Positions 47,201 to 57,915 of a stretch of 64,000 nucleotides of DNA are shown one piece after another. The notes under the pieces were generated by a model. The model had not been told where the DNA came from. It ran no database searches and saw nothing but the letters and a program-made list of their open reading frames with translations. Source of the DNA: Aliihoeflea sp. 2WW (lineage in GTDB: Bacteria; Pseudomonadota; Alphaproteobacteria; Rhizobiales; Rhizobiaceae); NCBI RefSeq assembly GCF_000497755.1, contig NZ_AYOD01000001.1, positions 62,001 through 126,000 of the forward strand, read 5' to 3'. The position numbers were made by a program, and so were the translations under genes. The stretch's first letter is position 1. The number at the start of each line of letters is the position of its first letter.

Positions 47201-47594
47201 GCGTTCGCTCAACGATGTCGTGAAAGGCAGGCTCGACGTCCAGCGCGTCTTCTTCGACCGCGCCTTTTCGGGCATCAGCCAGGGCAAGGGTTATCTGGCG
47301 CTGGAGAACGGCGTCATTCGCGGGCCCGATATCGGCTCGACCTTCCAGGGCACCGTCTATGACGGCAGCGGCAACATGTCGATGACGGGCACCTTCATGC
47401 CGGCCTATGGGATCAACCGGCTCTTCGCCGAAATCCCGCTGATCGGCCAGATTCTCGGCAATGGCCGTGACCGCGGGCTTATCGGCATTACCTTCAAGCT
47501 GGCCGGGCCGACCGACGCGCCGCAGTTGCAGATCAATCCGCTCTCCGCGATCGCGCCGGGTATTTTTCGCTCGGTATTCGAGTTCTCCGAATAG
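44238..47594 (+). CDS. Large AsmA/YhdP-like protein (DUF3971)
   Basis: An 1118-residue protein with a basic cytoplasmic start, one membrane helix near residues 38-60 (GAALGLGIFLLLVTLVAGAV), and a very long repetitive beta-rich periplasmic part. The middle has DUF3971-like sequence, and the end has the AsmA-like C-terminal domain (KGYLALENGVIRGPDIGSTF, then PLIGQILGNGRDRGLIGITF). YhdP, TamB and related proteins form bridges that move phospholipids to the outer membrane; that role is known for E. coli relatives and inferred here. TTG start at 44238. Confidence 0.92.
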   Translation: MTDQPDRPETPANARALLRGAKPRRRPGRRRSFPARLLRGAALGLGIFLLLVTLVAGAVMAGFGGDRLRQEAQAVLTDLAGGDVVATIGSVRLRIDADRFLALEIAGAGLSGAETGDSFVDVGLLRFGIRFLPLLEGRLQLANARLSDARLVADQLPDRGGPGPLAGLRNSDGLLDPDLVTPAIFAAIHRVFDLVESNAARDLKLRNVTIVLDSARGTSVRIADAQLERTAEGALEMSGTAEIADRTIIFEGRVLRDDERTRIAMLDLDLGFAPVAEGTDRIGLAHRVGGLTVSLSGAQSLSSTADRLDIDASFDNAAIDIGRDTVTMSGALKAYSVTGADKIEIDSLSLVSQDTNWSFNGAVGPKPRADGEAARYRFELVSGNARLAIPESDDEAQVETRIAGTFDPLNRVLDLDDIDLRSGDGRVAGRARIDFVPGKSPGVKLALDARTVGVDDAKAVWPIFAAPGARRWAAANVEGGTIQTGTIRLDTEPGQFGNGIPFTDEVSGTFAISGASVRVGGDLPRLQDSVGNLRFRGDRLDVAVTSIRAQLASGKWVAGKDAAFSMDITRGKPLVGNLVVDIDADADAALEFASLKPIDAGRHLDFAPADVSGHVAGRVQAQFPLNEDGREIPVGFDVELDIADVALAQPFQGQTVSEAYGTVRVRPSHAQIDADAKLNGVPATIAMTEPFNETVERSRKVDLKLDDAARDQLLPALSMLLSGNAEVGIDLSSAERQSVTADLSGSVLSLPWIGWSKGAGIAATTAFQMERNGGQTFLHGFGIKGESFAVGGEVSLDEAGLTKASFPQVRLNRGDAFSVDIARRGRGYGITVKGETLDARSLIKALRATSEAASGGGGDPVPIRLDLNVANVTGFGNETLRGVVIAYAGTGATIENLSATATTGSGAKLEVNHGIGQGGRYLRAETGDAGAVLRFLDLYGRMEGGRLNVELRGAEGGSLVGRVGARDFWLVDEPRLASLVSTPSDTRGRSLNDVVKGRLDVQRVFFDRAFSGISQGKGYLALENGVIRGPDIGSTFQGTVYDGSGNMSMTGTFMPAYGINRLFAEIPLIGQILGNGRDRGLIGITFKLAGPTDAPQLQINPLSAIAPGIFRSVFEFSE

Positions 47595-47599
47595 TCCGA

Positions 47600-48853
47600 T
47601 CAGACCGGCCGGACGAGGATGTGCTTCTTCTTGCCGAGCGAGAGCTTGATAATGCCGTCCGCCGTCACGTCGCCGGTCCCGATCACCTGACGGTCATCGC
47701 TGACGGGCGAGTCGTTGAGGCGAACCGCTCCGCCCTGGACGTGGCGACGCGCTTCGCCGTTGGAGCCGGCAAGGCCGGCCTTCACAAAGAGCTGGAGGAC
47801 ACCGATGCCGGCTTCGAGTTCGGCGGACGGCAGCTCGATCGTCGGCAGGCTTTCGGCGAGCGCGCCTTCCTCGAAGGTCTTGCGCGCGGTCTCTGCGGCG
47901 GCTTCCGCCGCTTCGCGACCGTGCAGCATGGCCGTGATCTCGGTCGCAAGCACCTTCTTGGCCTCATTGATCTCCGTGCCGCCAAGCGCGCCCAGCCGCG
48001 CGATCTCGTCCATCGGCAGCGTCGTGTAGAGCTTCAGGAAGCGCTCGACGTCGGCGTCCTCGGTGTTGCGCCAATACTGCCAGAAATCATAGGCCGAGAG
48101 CATCTCCGGATTGAGCCAGATCGCGCCGTTGAGCGACTTGCCCATTTTGGCGCCCGAAGAGGTGGTCAAGAGCGGCGTCGTCAGCGCGTAAAGCTGCGGC
48201 GTGCCCATGCGGTGGCCGAGATCGATGCCGTTGACGATGTTGCCCCACTGGTCCGAGCCGCCGATCTGCAGCCGGCAGCCATAGCGCTTGTTCAACTCGA
48301 CGAAATCGTAGGCCTGCAGAACCATGTAGTTGAACTCGAGGAAGGACAGCGACTGCTGCCGGTCCAGCCGCAGCTTCACGCTGTCGAAGGAGAGCATGCG
48401 GTTGACCGAGAAATGCGCGCCGACATCGCGCAGGAATTCGAGATAGTTGAGCTTGCGCAGCCAGTCGCCATTGTCCGCCATGATGGCGTCTTTCGGGCCG
48501 TCGCCGAAGGTCAGGTATTTCGAGAAGACGCGCTTGATCGATGCGCTGTTCTTCGCGATCGTCTCCAGCGTCATCAGCTTGCGCGCCTCGTCCTTGAAGG
48601 ACGGGTCGCCGACCATGCCGGTTCCGCCGCCCATTAGGGTGATCGGGCGGTGGCCGGTTTTCTGCAGCCAGTAGAGCATCATGATCTGGATCAGGCCGCC
48701 GGCGTGGAGGCTCGGCGCCGTCGGATCAAAGCCGATATACGCCGTCACGGTTTCCTTGGCGAACAGATCGTCGAGGCCGGTTTCATCCGAAATCTGGTGG
48801 ATGAAGCCGCGCTCGGACAAGGTGCGCAGGAAATCGGACTTGAAGGCGGACAT
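47600..48853 (-). CDS. tyrS: Tyrosyl-tRNA synthetase
   Basis: A 417-residue class I synthetase. It has [20 protein letters not shown] (the HIGH-equivalent region reads HAGG), [17 protein letters not shown] for tyrosine binding, [10 protein letters not shown] (KMSKS-equivalent) and a C-terminal S4 domain ([18 protein letters not shown]). It charges tRNA(Tyr). It is convergent with the AsmA-like gene with only five bases between stops. Confidence 0.96.
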   Translation of the reverse strand: MSAFKSDFLRTLSERGFIHQISDETGLDDLFAKETVTAYIGFDPTAPSLHAGGLIQIMMLYWLQKTGHRPITLMGGGTGMVGDPSFKDEARKLMTLETIAKNSASIKRVFSKYLTFGDGPKDAIMADNGDWLRKLNYLEFLRDVGAHFSVNRMLSFDSVKLRLDRQQSLSFLEFNYMVLQAYDFVELNKRYGCRLQIGGSDQWGNIVNGIDLGHRMGTPQLYALTTPLLTTSSGAKMGKSLNGAIWLNPEMLSAYDFWQYWRNTEDADVERFLKLYTTLPMDEIARLGALGGTEINEAKKVLATEITAMLHGREAAEAAAETARKTFEEGALAESLPTIELPSAELEAGIGVLQLFVKAGLAGSNGEARRHVQGGAVRLNDSPVSDDRQVIGTGDVTADGIIKLSLGKKKHILVRPV

Positions 48854-48957
48854 GGTCTTTTCTTTCTGGTTGCAACGAAACGGCCGGTCACCAATGGCAA
48901 TCGGACCCGCGCCGCTTTAGCATTTTGCGATGCGGAATCACAAGAATGGACGCCGAC

Positions 48958-50064
48958 ATGACTGCAATGCGCGCGCTCGGGCTGATGAGCGGCACGTCGA
49001 TGGACGGAATCGATCTAGCGGTCGTCACGACCGACGGCGAAAGCGCGGTGACGCGCGGGCCATCAATGTTCGTTGCCTACGATGCCGCGTTTCGCCGGCG
49101 GATCGAAGCGGCGCTGGAGGTTGCGAAGGAAATTTCCAGTCGCGCGGAGCGTCCCGGCGATCTTGCTGAACTCGAACGCGAACTGACGCTTCGCCATGCG
49201 CGCGCGGTTGCGGCTTTCGTCGATGCACACGGTGCGGTCGACCTGATCGGCTTTCACGGCCAGACCGTGCTCCACCGCCCCGAACGAGCGCTGACGGTGC
49301 AGATCGGCGACGGCGCGTTACTGGCGCGCGAGACGAATACGCCGGTCGTGTTCGACATGCGCGCGGCCGACATGGTCGCGGGCGGGCAGGGGGCTCCGCT
49401 CGTGCCGGCCTATCATGGGGCTCTCGGAGCCAAACTTCCCGCGGTCGACCTGCCGGTCTGCTTCGTCAATATCGGCGGCATTTCAAATATCACCTTCGTT
49501 GCCGCAGACGGTCCGCCGGTCGCTTTCGACAGCGGACCGGGCAATGCGCTGATCGATCAGTGGGTGTCGCGCGAAGGCGGCGTGCCATTCGACCAGAACG
49601 GCATGATCGCCAGCGAGGGCGGCGTGGTCGCCGGCGTCGTGGAGCGATATCTCGACAATCCGTTCTTCGCGCGCTCGGGACCGAAATCGCTCGATCGCAA
49701 CGACTTCACGCTGGAACTTGCCGCAGGACTCGAGCTTGCCGACGGCGCGCGAACGCTGGCAGCCGTGTCGGCCGAGGCCATCTTGAAAGCCGCCGAGCAC
49801 ATGCCGGCGGCGCCGAAAAGCTGGATCGTCTGCGGCGGCGGGCGCAAGAACCCGCATATCGCGGCCGACCTCAGCAAAGGCGCGGAGGTGCATGGCGCGA
49901 GAGTTCTGCTCGCCGAGGATGTCGGTCTCGACGGTGATGCAATGGAAGCGGAAGCCTGGGCCTATCTCGCGGTCCGTTCCATGCGCGGCATGCCGCTGAC
50001 ATGGCCGACGACGACCGGGTGCCGCGCGCCGGTGACGGGTGGAGTGATCGCGCGGCCGGGTTGA
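48958..50064 (+). CDS. anmK: Anhydro-N-acetylmuramic acid kinase
   Basis: A 368-residue kinase that recycles cell-wall anhydroMurNAc to MurNAc-6-phosphate. It has [57 protein letters not shown] and [19 protein letters not shown], followed by PTTTG. The start is uncertain: ATGs at 48946 and 48958 both fit. It is divergent from tyrS. Confidence 0.95.
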   Translation: MTAMRALGLMSGTSMDGIDLAVVTTDGESAVTRGPSMFVAYDAAFRRRIEAALEVAKEISSRAERPGDLAELERELTLRHARAVAAFVDAHGAVDLIGFHGQTVLHRPERALTVQIGDGALLARETNTPVVFDMRAADMVAGGQGAPLVPAYHGALGAKLPAVDLPVCFVNIGGISNITFVAADGPPVAFDSGPGNALIDQWVSREGGVPFDQNGMIASEGGVVAGVVERYLDNPFFARSGPKSLDRNDFTLELAAGLELADGARTLAAVSAEAILKAAEHMPAAPKSWIVCGGGRKNPHIAADLSKGAEVHGARVLLAEDVGLDGDAMEAEAWAYLAVRSMRGMPLTWPTTTGCRAPVTGGVIARPG

Positions 50065-50068
50065 AGCT

Positions 50069-50338
50069 TCAGGCCTTGGCCATGACCTTTTTCGGCGCCG
50101 CCTTCTTGGCGGCCGGTTTGGCAGCCGCCTTTGCCGGTTTGGCTGCTTCCGGTTTGGCGGCGGCAGTCATGTCATCGACGGCCGCCTCGGGTGCATTCTT
50201 TTTGATCGACTCGACGGCCTTGACCGCCGAAGCCTTCGATTTGTAGCCCTCCGAAGAGAACATCAATTCGCCATTGCCGGCGCGAAAGCGAAAGCGCGTT
50301 TCGCCCTTCTTGTCCTTGTAGATTTCGAACTTGTGCAT
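50069..50338 (-). CDS. YegP/DUF1508 protein with H1-like basic tail
   Basis: An 89-residue protein. The first 50 or so residues are one DUF1508 repeat (MHKFEIYKDKKGETRFRFRA, then GYKSKASAVKAVESIKKNAP), and the remainder is a Lys/Ala/Pro-rich tail (KPAKAAAKPAAKKAAPKK) like bacterial histone H1. GGGGA precedes the ATG at 50338. YegP proteins are of unknown function; the tail suggests nucleic-acid binding. It ends four bases from the convergent anmK. Confidence 0.88.
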   Translation of the reverse strand: MHKFEIYKDKKGETRFRFRAGNGELMFSSEGYKSKASAVKAVESIKKNAPEAAVDDMTAAAKPEAAKPAKAAAKPAAKKAAPKKVMAKA

Positions 50339-50421
50339 GGCGATCCCCTCGAATGCCTGACGACAACCGAAAGCTGCCATGAGTCCGTACAGGAGTCGAG
50401 GGTCGTTGACGTAGCGTCAGG

Positions 50422-51096
50422 TCAGCGGAGGCGTTTCGGTTTGGGGTCGGCCAGCTCACCGGCAAGGCGACGGTCCAGATAGTCCGAACATTCCTCGATC
50501 AGCGTCTCTCCGTGGCTGGCGAAGAAGTGGTTCGCGCCGGGCAGGGTCTTCTGCGTGATCGTGATGCCCTTTTGGGTGTGCAGCTTGTCGACCAGCGTCT
50601 GTACGTCCTTAGGCGGGGCAACGCGGTCGGCATCGCCATGGATGATGAGGCCAGAGGAGGGGCAGGGCGCGAGGAACGAGAAATCGTAGATGTTCGGCTG
50701 CGGCGCGATCGAGATGAAGCCCTCGATTTCCGGACGGCGCATCAGGAGCTGCATGCCGATCCAGGCGCCGAACGAATAGCCGGCAACCCAGCAACTCTTG
50801 GAATCGGGATGCAGCGACTGCACCCAGTCGAGCGCCGCGGCGGCATCGGACAGTTCGCCCGCGCCATGGTCGAATTCGCCCTGGCTGCGGCCGATGCTGC
50901 GGAAATTGAAGCGCAGGACGGTGAAATCGCGCTTCTGGAACATGTAGAAGAGGTCGTACACGATCTTGTTGTTCATCGTGCCGCCGAACTGCGGATGGGG
51001 ATGCAGGACGATCGCGATGGGCGCGTTCTTTTCCTTGGAAGGCTGATAACGACCTTCAAGGCGTCCGGCCGGACCGGCGAAGATGACCTCGGGCAT
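50422..51096 (-). CDS. Alpha/beta hydrolase (COG2945 type)
   Basis: A 224-residue serine hydrolase. The family look includes IAIVLHPHPQFGGTMNNK, RFNFRSIGRSQGEFDHG, the nucleophile elbow VAGYSFGAWIG, the Asp in HGDADRVAPP and the His in LPGANHFFASHGE. No signal peptide is present. The substrate is unknown; related proteins are esterase-like. GGAG precedes the ATG at 51096. Confidence 0.92.
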   Translation of the reverse strand: MPEVIFAGPAGRLEGRYQPSKEKNAPIAIVLHPHPQFGGTMNNKIVYDLFYMFQKRDFTVLRFNFRSIGRSQGEFDHGAGELSDAAAALDWVQSLHPDSKSCWVAGYSFGAWIGMQLLMRRPEIEGFISIAPQPNIYDFSFLAPCPSSGLIIHGDADRVAPPKDVQTLVDKLHTQKGITITQKTLPGANHFFASHGETLIEECSDYLDRRLAGELADPKPKRLR

Positions 51097-51188
51097 GGGA
51101 TACTCCAGTTGAACCGCCGGCGATGCCACTGGACCCGATGTCAGGCCGTTCGGACTTGACGCGGGGCGGGCGTCTCCATAGAAACTAG

Positions 51189-51205
51189 TTTAGAACAATT
51201 CAAAA
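51189..51205. promoter_or_regulatory. Irr-type iron control element (ICE-like box) before suf
   Basis: TTTAGAA, three bases CAA, TTCAAAA: an inverted repeat with one mismatch to the TTTAGAA-TTCTAAA pattern described for the Irr regulator of rhizobia. It lies 116 bases before the first suf gene. Irr represses iron-using genes when haem/iron is low, and suf operons are known targets in this order. Binding is inferred from the match. Confidence 0.55.
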
Positions 51206-51320
51206 GTGGCGGGCTTCGCCGCTTTTCGCAAAGCGGGTAGATAGGACGGCTCGCCTTGCGAATTCAAGGAAATAACGCCGTTCGCCGCCAGGGCCTCGAA
51301 TTGGATTTGACACCGCCGCA

Positions 51321-52475
51321 ATGACCGGACGCCGCTTCTATCTGGACTGGAATGCCAGCGCGCCGCTTCTGCCCGAAGCGCGGGCGGCGATGGTCGCTGC
51401 ACTGGACCTGACAGCCAATCCGTCGTCCGTCCATGCCGAAGGCAGGCAGGCCAAGCGGCTGGTGGAAGAGGCAAGGCGCGACGTCGCCGCGTTGTGCAAC
51501 GCGAAGCCGGACCACGTCGTATTCACCTCGGGCGCGAGCGAGGCCGTGGCGCTGGCGCTGACGCCCGATTGGCGGATGGGCCGTTCGCCGCTCACCTATT
51601 CGAGGCTCTACACGTCGACCACCGATCACTCGATCGTCGTCGGCGGCGGTCGTTTTGCCAAGGATGACGTCTGCGAACTGCCGGTGGACGGTGACGGCGT
51701 GCTCGAGCTCGATGCGCTGAAGAAAGCGCTGGAGGCACATGACCGCTCGGAAGGGCTGCCGCTCGTCGCGGTGCATCTGGCGAATAACGAGACGGGCGTG
51801 ATCCAGCCCGCGGCGGAGATCGCCGCAATCGTGCATGAGGCCGGTGGCGTGCTCGTGCTCGACGCGGTGCAGGCAGGAGGACGCGTTTCCCTCGATATCG
51901 CAGCGCTTTGCGCCGATTTCCTGATCCTAGCTGCGCACAAGATCGGTGGGCCGAAGGGCGCAGGCGCGCTGGTCGGCAACAGCGACGTCCTGATGCCGGC
52001 GCCGATCGCTACCGGTGGCGGGCAGGAGCGCGGGCATCGCGCAGGAACGGAGAATTATGCGGCGCTCGCCGGTTTCGGCGCCGCGGCGCGCAACGCGCTT
52101 GCCGTGTTTGCCGAGGCGGATGTGCTGCGCGAAAAGCGCGGACACATTGAAGCGGCGATCCGCGCACGCGTACCCGAGGCGGTTATCTTCGGCGAGAAGG
52201 CGGAACGCCTGCCCAATACGGTGTTCTTCGGCATTCCGGGCGTAAAGGCCGAAACCGCGCAGATCGCCTTCGATCTTGCCGGCATCGCCGTGTCGTCGGG
52301 TTCGGCATGCTCGTCGGGCAAGGTCGGCGCCAGCCGCGTGCTCAAGGCCATGGGCCTCGGCGAGGACGTCAGCGGCATTCGCGTGTCGATCGGACATTCG
52401 ACGGGTGAAGACGAGATTGCCGCTTTCGCAGAGGCGCTCGATCGGTTTATGAGCCGCAGGCAAGCGGCCGCCTGA
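51321..52475 (+). CDS. Cysteine desulfurase, IscS/NifS-type (first suf gene)
   Basis: A 384-residue PLP enzyme taking sulfur from cysteine. It has FYLDWNASAPLLPEAR, HLANNETGVIQPAAEIA, LAAHKIGGPKGAGAL with the PLP lysine, RAGTENYAALAGFG, and the flexible-loop active Cys in VSSGSACSSGKVGAS, the group I (NifS/IscS) form. It differs from the SufS-type enzyme later in the same operon. In rhizobial naming this is often sufS2 or an iscS-like gene. It is the first gene after the ICE-like box; sufB follows after about 150 bases. Confidence 0.94.
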   Translation: MTGRRFYLDWNASAPLLPEARAAMVAALDLTANPSSVHAEGRQAKRLVEEARRDVAALCNAKPDHVVFTSGASEAVALALTPDWRMGRSPLTYSRLYTSTTDHSIVVGGGRFAKDDVCELPVDGDGVLELDALKKALEAHDRSEGLPLVAVHLANNETGVIQPAAEIAAIVHEAGGVLVLDAVQAGGRVSLDIAALCADFLILAAHKIGGPKGAGALVGNSDVLMPAPIATGGGQERGHRAGTENYAALAGFGAAARNALAVFAEADVLREKRGHIEAAIRARVPEAVIFGEKAERLPNTVFFGIPGVKAETAQIAFDLAGIAVSSGSACSSGKVGASRVLKAMGLGEDVSGIRVSIGHSTGEDEIAAFAEALDRFMSRRQAAA

Positions 52476-52623
52476 CGGCCACGGAATTTAGAGGATATCG
52501 GCGCGCCGCAGGGGTGCATTTGCCGGCAATCCTCCCTATGTAACGCGCATCCTGACGGCGTTTGCTGCGGATGCGAAATCGACAACTGCCGGGCCTTGAC
52601 CCCGGCCTGGATGGAGAGCGCTC

Positions 52624-54138
<1,515 letters not shown>

Positions 54139-54174
54139 CGCCGCCGTCCCCAGACGACATTCAGGAATTCGAAC

Positions 54175-54930
54175 ATGCTTGAAATCAAGAACCTGCACGC
54201 CCGCATCGCCGAAGACGGCACCGAGATCATCCGGGGCCTGAACCTCACCGTCCAGAAGGGTGAAGTCGCCGCCATCATGGGCCCGAACGGCTCGGGCAAG
54301 TCGACGCTCTCCTACATTCTCGCCGGCCGCGAGGACTATGAGGTGACCGAGGGCGACATTCTCTACAATGGCGAATCCATCCTCGAGATGGACCCGGCTG
54401 AGCGCGCCGCGTCGGGCATCTTCCTCGCCTTCCAGTATCCGATGGAAATCCCGGGCGTCGCGACGATGGAATTCCTCAAGGTGGCGATGAATTCGCAACG
54501 CAAGGCGCGCGGCGAGGACGAGCTCAAGATCCCGGAATTCATCAAGCGCGTGAAGGAAAACGCCGGCGGTCTCAACATCGACATGGCGATGCTGAAGCGC
54601 CCGCTCAATGTCGGCTTTTCCGGCGGCGAGAAAAAGCGCGCGGAAATCCTGCAGATGAAGCTCCTGGAGCCGAAGCTGTGCGTGCTCGACGAGACGGATT
54701 CCGGCCTCGACATCGATGCGCTCAAGATCGTCGCCGACGGCGTCAACTCGCTGCGCTCGCCGGACCGCGCCTTCGTCGTGATCACCCACTACCAGCGCCT
54801 GCTCGACTATATCGTGCCGGATTCGGTCCACGTGCTTTCGCGCGGCCAGGTCGTGAAGTCGGGCGACAAGTCGCTCGCGCTCGAACTGGAGCGCGACGGC
54901 TATGCCGGCATCATCGGCGAAGCGGCCTGA
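54175..54930 (+). CDS. sufC: Fe-S cluster assembly ATPase SufC
   Basis: A 251-residue ABC-type ATPase that opens the SufBCD complex. It has Walker A IMGPNGSGKSTLSY, signature GFSGGEKKRAEI, Walker B LCVLDETDSGLDID and switch VVITHYQRLLDYI. 36 bases separate it from sufB and 14 from sufD. Confidence 0.98.
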   Translation: MLEIKNLHARIAEDGTEIIRGLNLTVQKGEVAAIMGPNGSGKSTLSYILAGREDYEVTEGDILYNGESILEMDPAERAASGIFLAFQYPMEIPGVATMEFLKVAMNSQRKARGEDELKIPEFIKRVKENAGGLNIDMAMLKRPLNVGFSGGEKKRAEILQMKLLEPKLCVLDETDSGLDIDALKIVADGVNSLRSPDRAFVVITHYQRLLDYIVPDSVHVLSRGQVVKSGDKSLALELERDGYAGIIGEAA

Positions 54931-54944
54931 GCGGGGTGGCTGAC

Positions 54945-56210
54945 ATGAACGTTCACGCAGCACCCAAGCTGACGAGCGCCGAGGAGGCCCTGATCGAGGG
55001 CTTCGCCGCGCGCCGTCCGTCGCTGACCGGCTCGCCGGAAGTCGCGGCAAAGCGCGACGAGGCCGCCGCTGTCCTCAAGGCCGGTCTGCCGACGCGCCGC
55101 GTCGAGGCCTGGCACTACACCGATCTGCGCCGCCTTCTGGCGTCCGTTCCCGCCGATGGCGGAGCGGGCTATGCCAGCGCGATCGCGCCTCTGGTCGATG
55201 GTTCGTCGGTCCTGACCGTTGTCGACGGCAACGCGCAGCACCATGCCGGCATCGACGGGGTGCGAATCGAGAAGATCGCCGACCGCCTGATGAGCGGCGC
55301 GCTCGCGGGCGATCTTGCGCCGCTGAAGGCGGACGACACGGTTGGCGCGATCAATGCCGCGTTCGTCTCGGACGGCTTCGACCTGACGATCCCCGAGGGC
55401 GCCGAGATCGCGGCGCCGATCGAACTGCAGAACGTCCATTCGGGCGGGCAGGTGCATGCGCGCTTCGCCGCGCGCATCGGTAAGGGCGCGAAGGCGACCA
55501 TCGTCGAGCGGCAGACCGGCACGGCTGATGCGCTGGTCAGCTCGGTGACGGATGTCGAGATCGGCGACGGTGCCGAGATCAACTGGCTGATCATCCAGGA
55601 CCAGCCGAAGACTGCGACCCATCTCGGTCAGATCCGCGCGCGGATCGGCGCCAATGCCAAGGTGACGATTTTCCTGATGAACACGGGTGGCAAGCTCGTT
55701 CGGCAGGAAGTGCATGTGGTGGCGGCCGGCGAGGGCTCGGATTTCCGCCTGCGCGGCGTCAACCTCCTCGGCGGCGACGTCCATTGCGACGTAACCATGG
55801 TGCTCGACCATGCCGCCCCGCACACGACTTCGACCGAGATCATCCGCAACGTTATCACCGACCGGGCACATGGCGTGTTCCAGGGCCAGATCCGCGTTGA
55901 CCGGCTGGCGCAGAAGACCGACGCGAAGATGGCGTGCAACACGTTGCTGCTTTCCGACGAAGGCGAGTTTTCCACCAAGCCGGAACTCGAAATCTTCGCC
56001 GACGACGTGGCCTGCGGCCATGGCGCCACGGTGACCGAGATCGACCATGCGCACCTGTTCTACCTGATGGCGCGCGGCGTCGAGGAGAAGCTGGCGCGCG
56101 GACTCTTGGTGAAGGCGTTCCTGCGCGAGGTCATCGAGGAACTGGACGACGAAGCGATCGTCGACGCGCTGGAAGCGCGGCTCGAGAACTGGTTCGAGAA
56201 TCACGGGTAA
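54945..56210 (+). CDS. sufD: Fe-S cluster assembly protein SufD
   Basis: A 421-residue partner of SufB. The helical N-terminus has AWHYTDLRRLLASV; the beta-helix region ends with KPELEIFADDVACGHGATVT, whose His is required for iron acquisition in E. coli SufD, and LFYLMARGVEEKLARGLL. The ATG at 54945 follows sufC; the larger overlapping frame is a shadow. The next gene starts four bases after the stop. Confidence 0.96.
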   Translation: MNVHAAPKLTSAEEALIEGFAARRPSLTGSPEVAAKRDEAAAVLKAGLPTRRVEAWHYTDLRRLLASVPADGGAGYASAIAPLVDGSSVLTVVDGNAQHHAGIDGVRIEKIADRLMSGALAGDLAPLKADDTVGAINAAFVSDGFDLTIPEGAEIAAPIELQNVHSGGQVHARFAARIGKGAKATIVERQTGTADALVSSVTDVEIGDGAEINWLIIQDQPKTATHLGQIRARIGANAKVTIFLMNTGGKLVRQEVHVVAAGEGSDFRLRGVNLLGGDVHCDVTMVLDHAAPHTTSTEIIRNVITDRAHGVFQGQIRVDRLAQKTDAKMACNTLLLSDEGEFSTKPELEIFADDVACGHGATVTEIDHAHLFYLMARGVEEKLARGLLVKAFLREVIEELDDEAIVDALEARLENWFENHG

Positions 56211-56213
56211 GCC

Positions 56214-57458
56214 ATGAACGCGCCGACAGGAACGCTGAAGCCATATGACGTCGAGGCCATTCGCCGCGACTTCCCGATCCTGTCGCGCGAGGTCTACGGC
56301 AAGCCGCTCGTCTATCTCGACAATGGCGCGTCGGCGCAAAAGCCGCAGGCGGTCATCGACCGCATCACCAAGGCCTATTCGTCCGAATACGCCAATGTGC
56401 ATCGCGGCCTACATTTTCTCTCCAACGCCGCCACCGACGCGTACGAGGCCGCGCGCGAGACCGTGCGCGGGTTCCTCAATGCTTCCAGCATTGACGAGAT
56501 CGTCTTCACCAAGTCGGCGACCGAGGCGATCAATACGGTCGCGTACGGCTACGGGATGCCGAATATAGGCGAGGGCGACGAGATCGTGCTTTCGGTGATG
56601 GAGCATCACTCCAACATCGTGCCGTGGCACTTCATCCGCGAGCGGCAGGGCGCGAAGCTCGTCTGGGTGCCCGTCGACGACGAAGGCCAGTTCCACGTCG
56701 AGGAATTCGAGAAGCGGCTGACCGACCGCACCAAGCTCGTCGCGGTCACGCATATGTCCAACGTGCTCGGCACCGTCACCCCGATCAAGGAGATCGTGCG
56801 GACCGCCCATGCGCGCGGCATTCCGGTTCTGGTCGATGGCAGCCAGGGCGCGGTCCACACCGTCGTCGACGTGCAGGATCTGGGCTGCGACTGGTACGTC
56901 TTCACCGGCCACAAGGTCTACGGTCCGTCGGGCATCGGCATCCTCTATGGCCGCAAGGAAATGCTGGAAAAGATGCGTCCCTTCCAGGGCGGCGGCGAGA
57001 TGATCGAAGAGGTGACGGAGGAGAACGTCACCTATAACGAGCCGCCGCATCGCTTCGAGGCCGGCACGCCGCCAATCGTCCAGGCGATCGGGCTCGGCGC
57101 GGCGCTGGAATACATGCAAGGTATCGGCCGCGAGGCGATCGCCGCGCATGAGGCGGAACTCGCGGTCTACGCGCATGAGCGCCTTTCCCGCATCAACTCG
57201 ATGCGCATCATCGGCAATGCGCCGGGCAAGGGCGCCATCGTCTCCTTCGAACTGCATGGCATCCACGCCCATGACGTGTCGATGGTCATCGACCGCGCTG
57301 GCGTCGCCGTGCGTGCCGGCACGCACTGCGCCCAGCCGCTCTTGAAGCGGTTCGGCGTGACCTCGACATGCCGTGCCTCATTCGCCATGTATAATACCAA
57401 GGCCGAGATCGACACTCTCGCCGAAGCGCTTGAAAAGGCGCGCAGTTTCTTCGGGTGA
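56214..57458 (+). CDS. sufS: Cysteine desulfurase SufS
   Basis: A 414-residue group II cysteine desulfurase. It has KPLVYLDNGASAQKPQAVID, FTKSATEAINTVAYGYG, VDGSQGAVHTVVDVQDLGCD, FTGHKVYGPSGIGILYG with the PLP lysine, and VAVRAGTHCAQPLLKRFG with the active Cys on its short loop. It usually needs SufE or SufU as sulfur acceptor; neither is in the window. Confidence 0.97.
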   Translation: MNAPTGTLKPYDVEAIRRDFPILSREVYGKPLVYLDNGASAQKPQAVIDRITKAYSSEYANVHRGLHFLSNAATDAYEAARETVRGFLNASSIDEIVFTKSATEAINTVAYGYGMPNIGEGDEIVLSVMEHHSNIVPWHFIRERQGAKLVWVPVDDEGQFHVEEFEKRLTDRTKLVAVTHMSNVLGTVTPIKEIVRTAHARGIPVLVDGSQGAVHTVVDVQDLGCDWYVFTGHKVYGPSGIGILYGRKEMLEKMRPFQGGGEMIEEVTEENVTYNEPPHRFEAGTPPIVQAIGLGAALEYMQGIGREAIAAHEAELAVYAHERLSRINSMRIIGNAPGKGAIVSFELHGIHAHDVSMVIDRAGVAVRAGTHCAQPLLKRFGVTSTCRASFAMYNTKAEIDTLAEALEKARSFFG

Positions 57459-57462
57459 AGCC

Positions 57463-57828
57463 ATGACCGACGACGTAGCTGCGACTGAAAATGCGAGCGT
57501 TTCCGCCATTCCCGCGGAGGAAATCGCGCGGCTGACCGACGACATCGTCTCGGCGCTGAAGACGGTGTACGACCCGGAAATCCCGGCCGACATCTACGAA
57601 CTCGGCCTGATCTACAAGATCGACATCGAGGATGACCGTTCGGTCAAGATCGACATGACACTCACCGCGCCTGGCTGCCCCGTTGCCGGCGAGATGCCCG
57701 GTTGGGTGCAAAATGCCGTCAGCACGGTCGAAGGCGTCTCGGACGTCGACGTGAAGATGGTGTTCGATCCGCCGTGGACGCCGGACCGGATGTCGGAAGA
57801 GGCGCAGGTGGCCGTCGGCTGGTACTAG
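57463..57828 (+). CDS. sufT: SufT/DUF59 iron-sulfur assembly protein
   Basis: A 121-residue MIP18/DUF59 protein. A variable 20-residue start precedes SALKTVYDPEIPADIYELGL and MTLTAPGCPVAGEMPGWV, the conserved acidic and Cys motifs. It helps Fe-S maturation of client proteins. The ATG at 57463 starts five bases after sufS. Confidence 0.93.
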   Translation: MTDDVAATENASVSAIPAEEIARLTDDIVSALKTVYDPEIPADIYELGLIYKIDIEDDRSVKIDMTLTAPGCPVAGEMPGWVQNAVSTVEGVSDVDVKMVFDPPWTPDRMSEEAQVAVGWY

Positions 57829-57915
57829 CGACGGGTTGCGCCGCGAGGCAAACTTCCCCATCTTCGGGGCATAGGACATTCCGCGGGCCTTGAACCCGCC
57901 GGCATGGAGCAGTTG

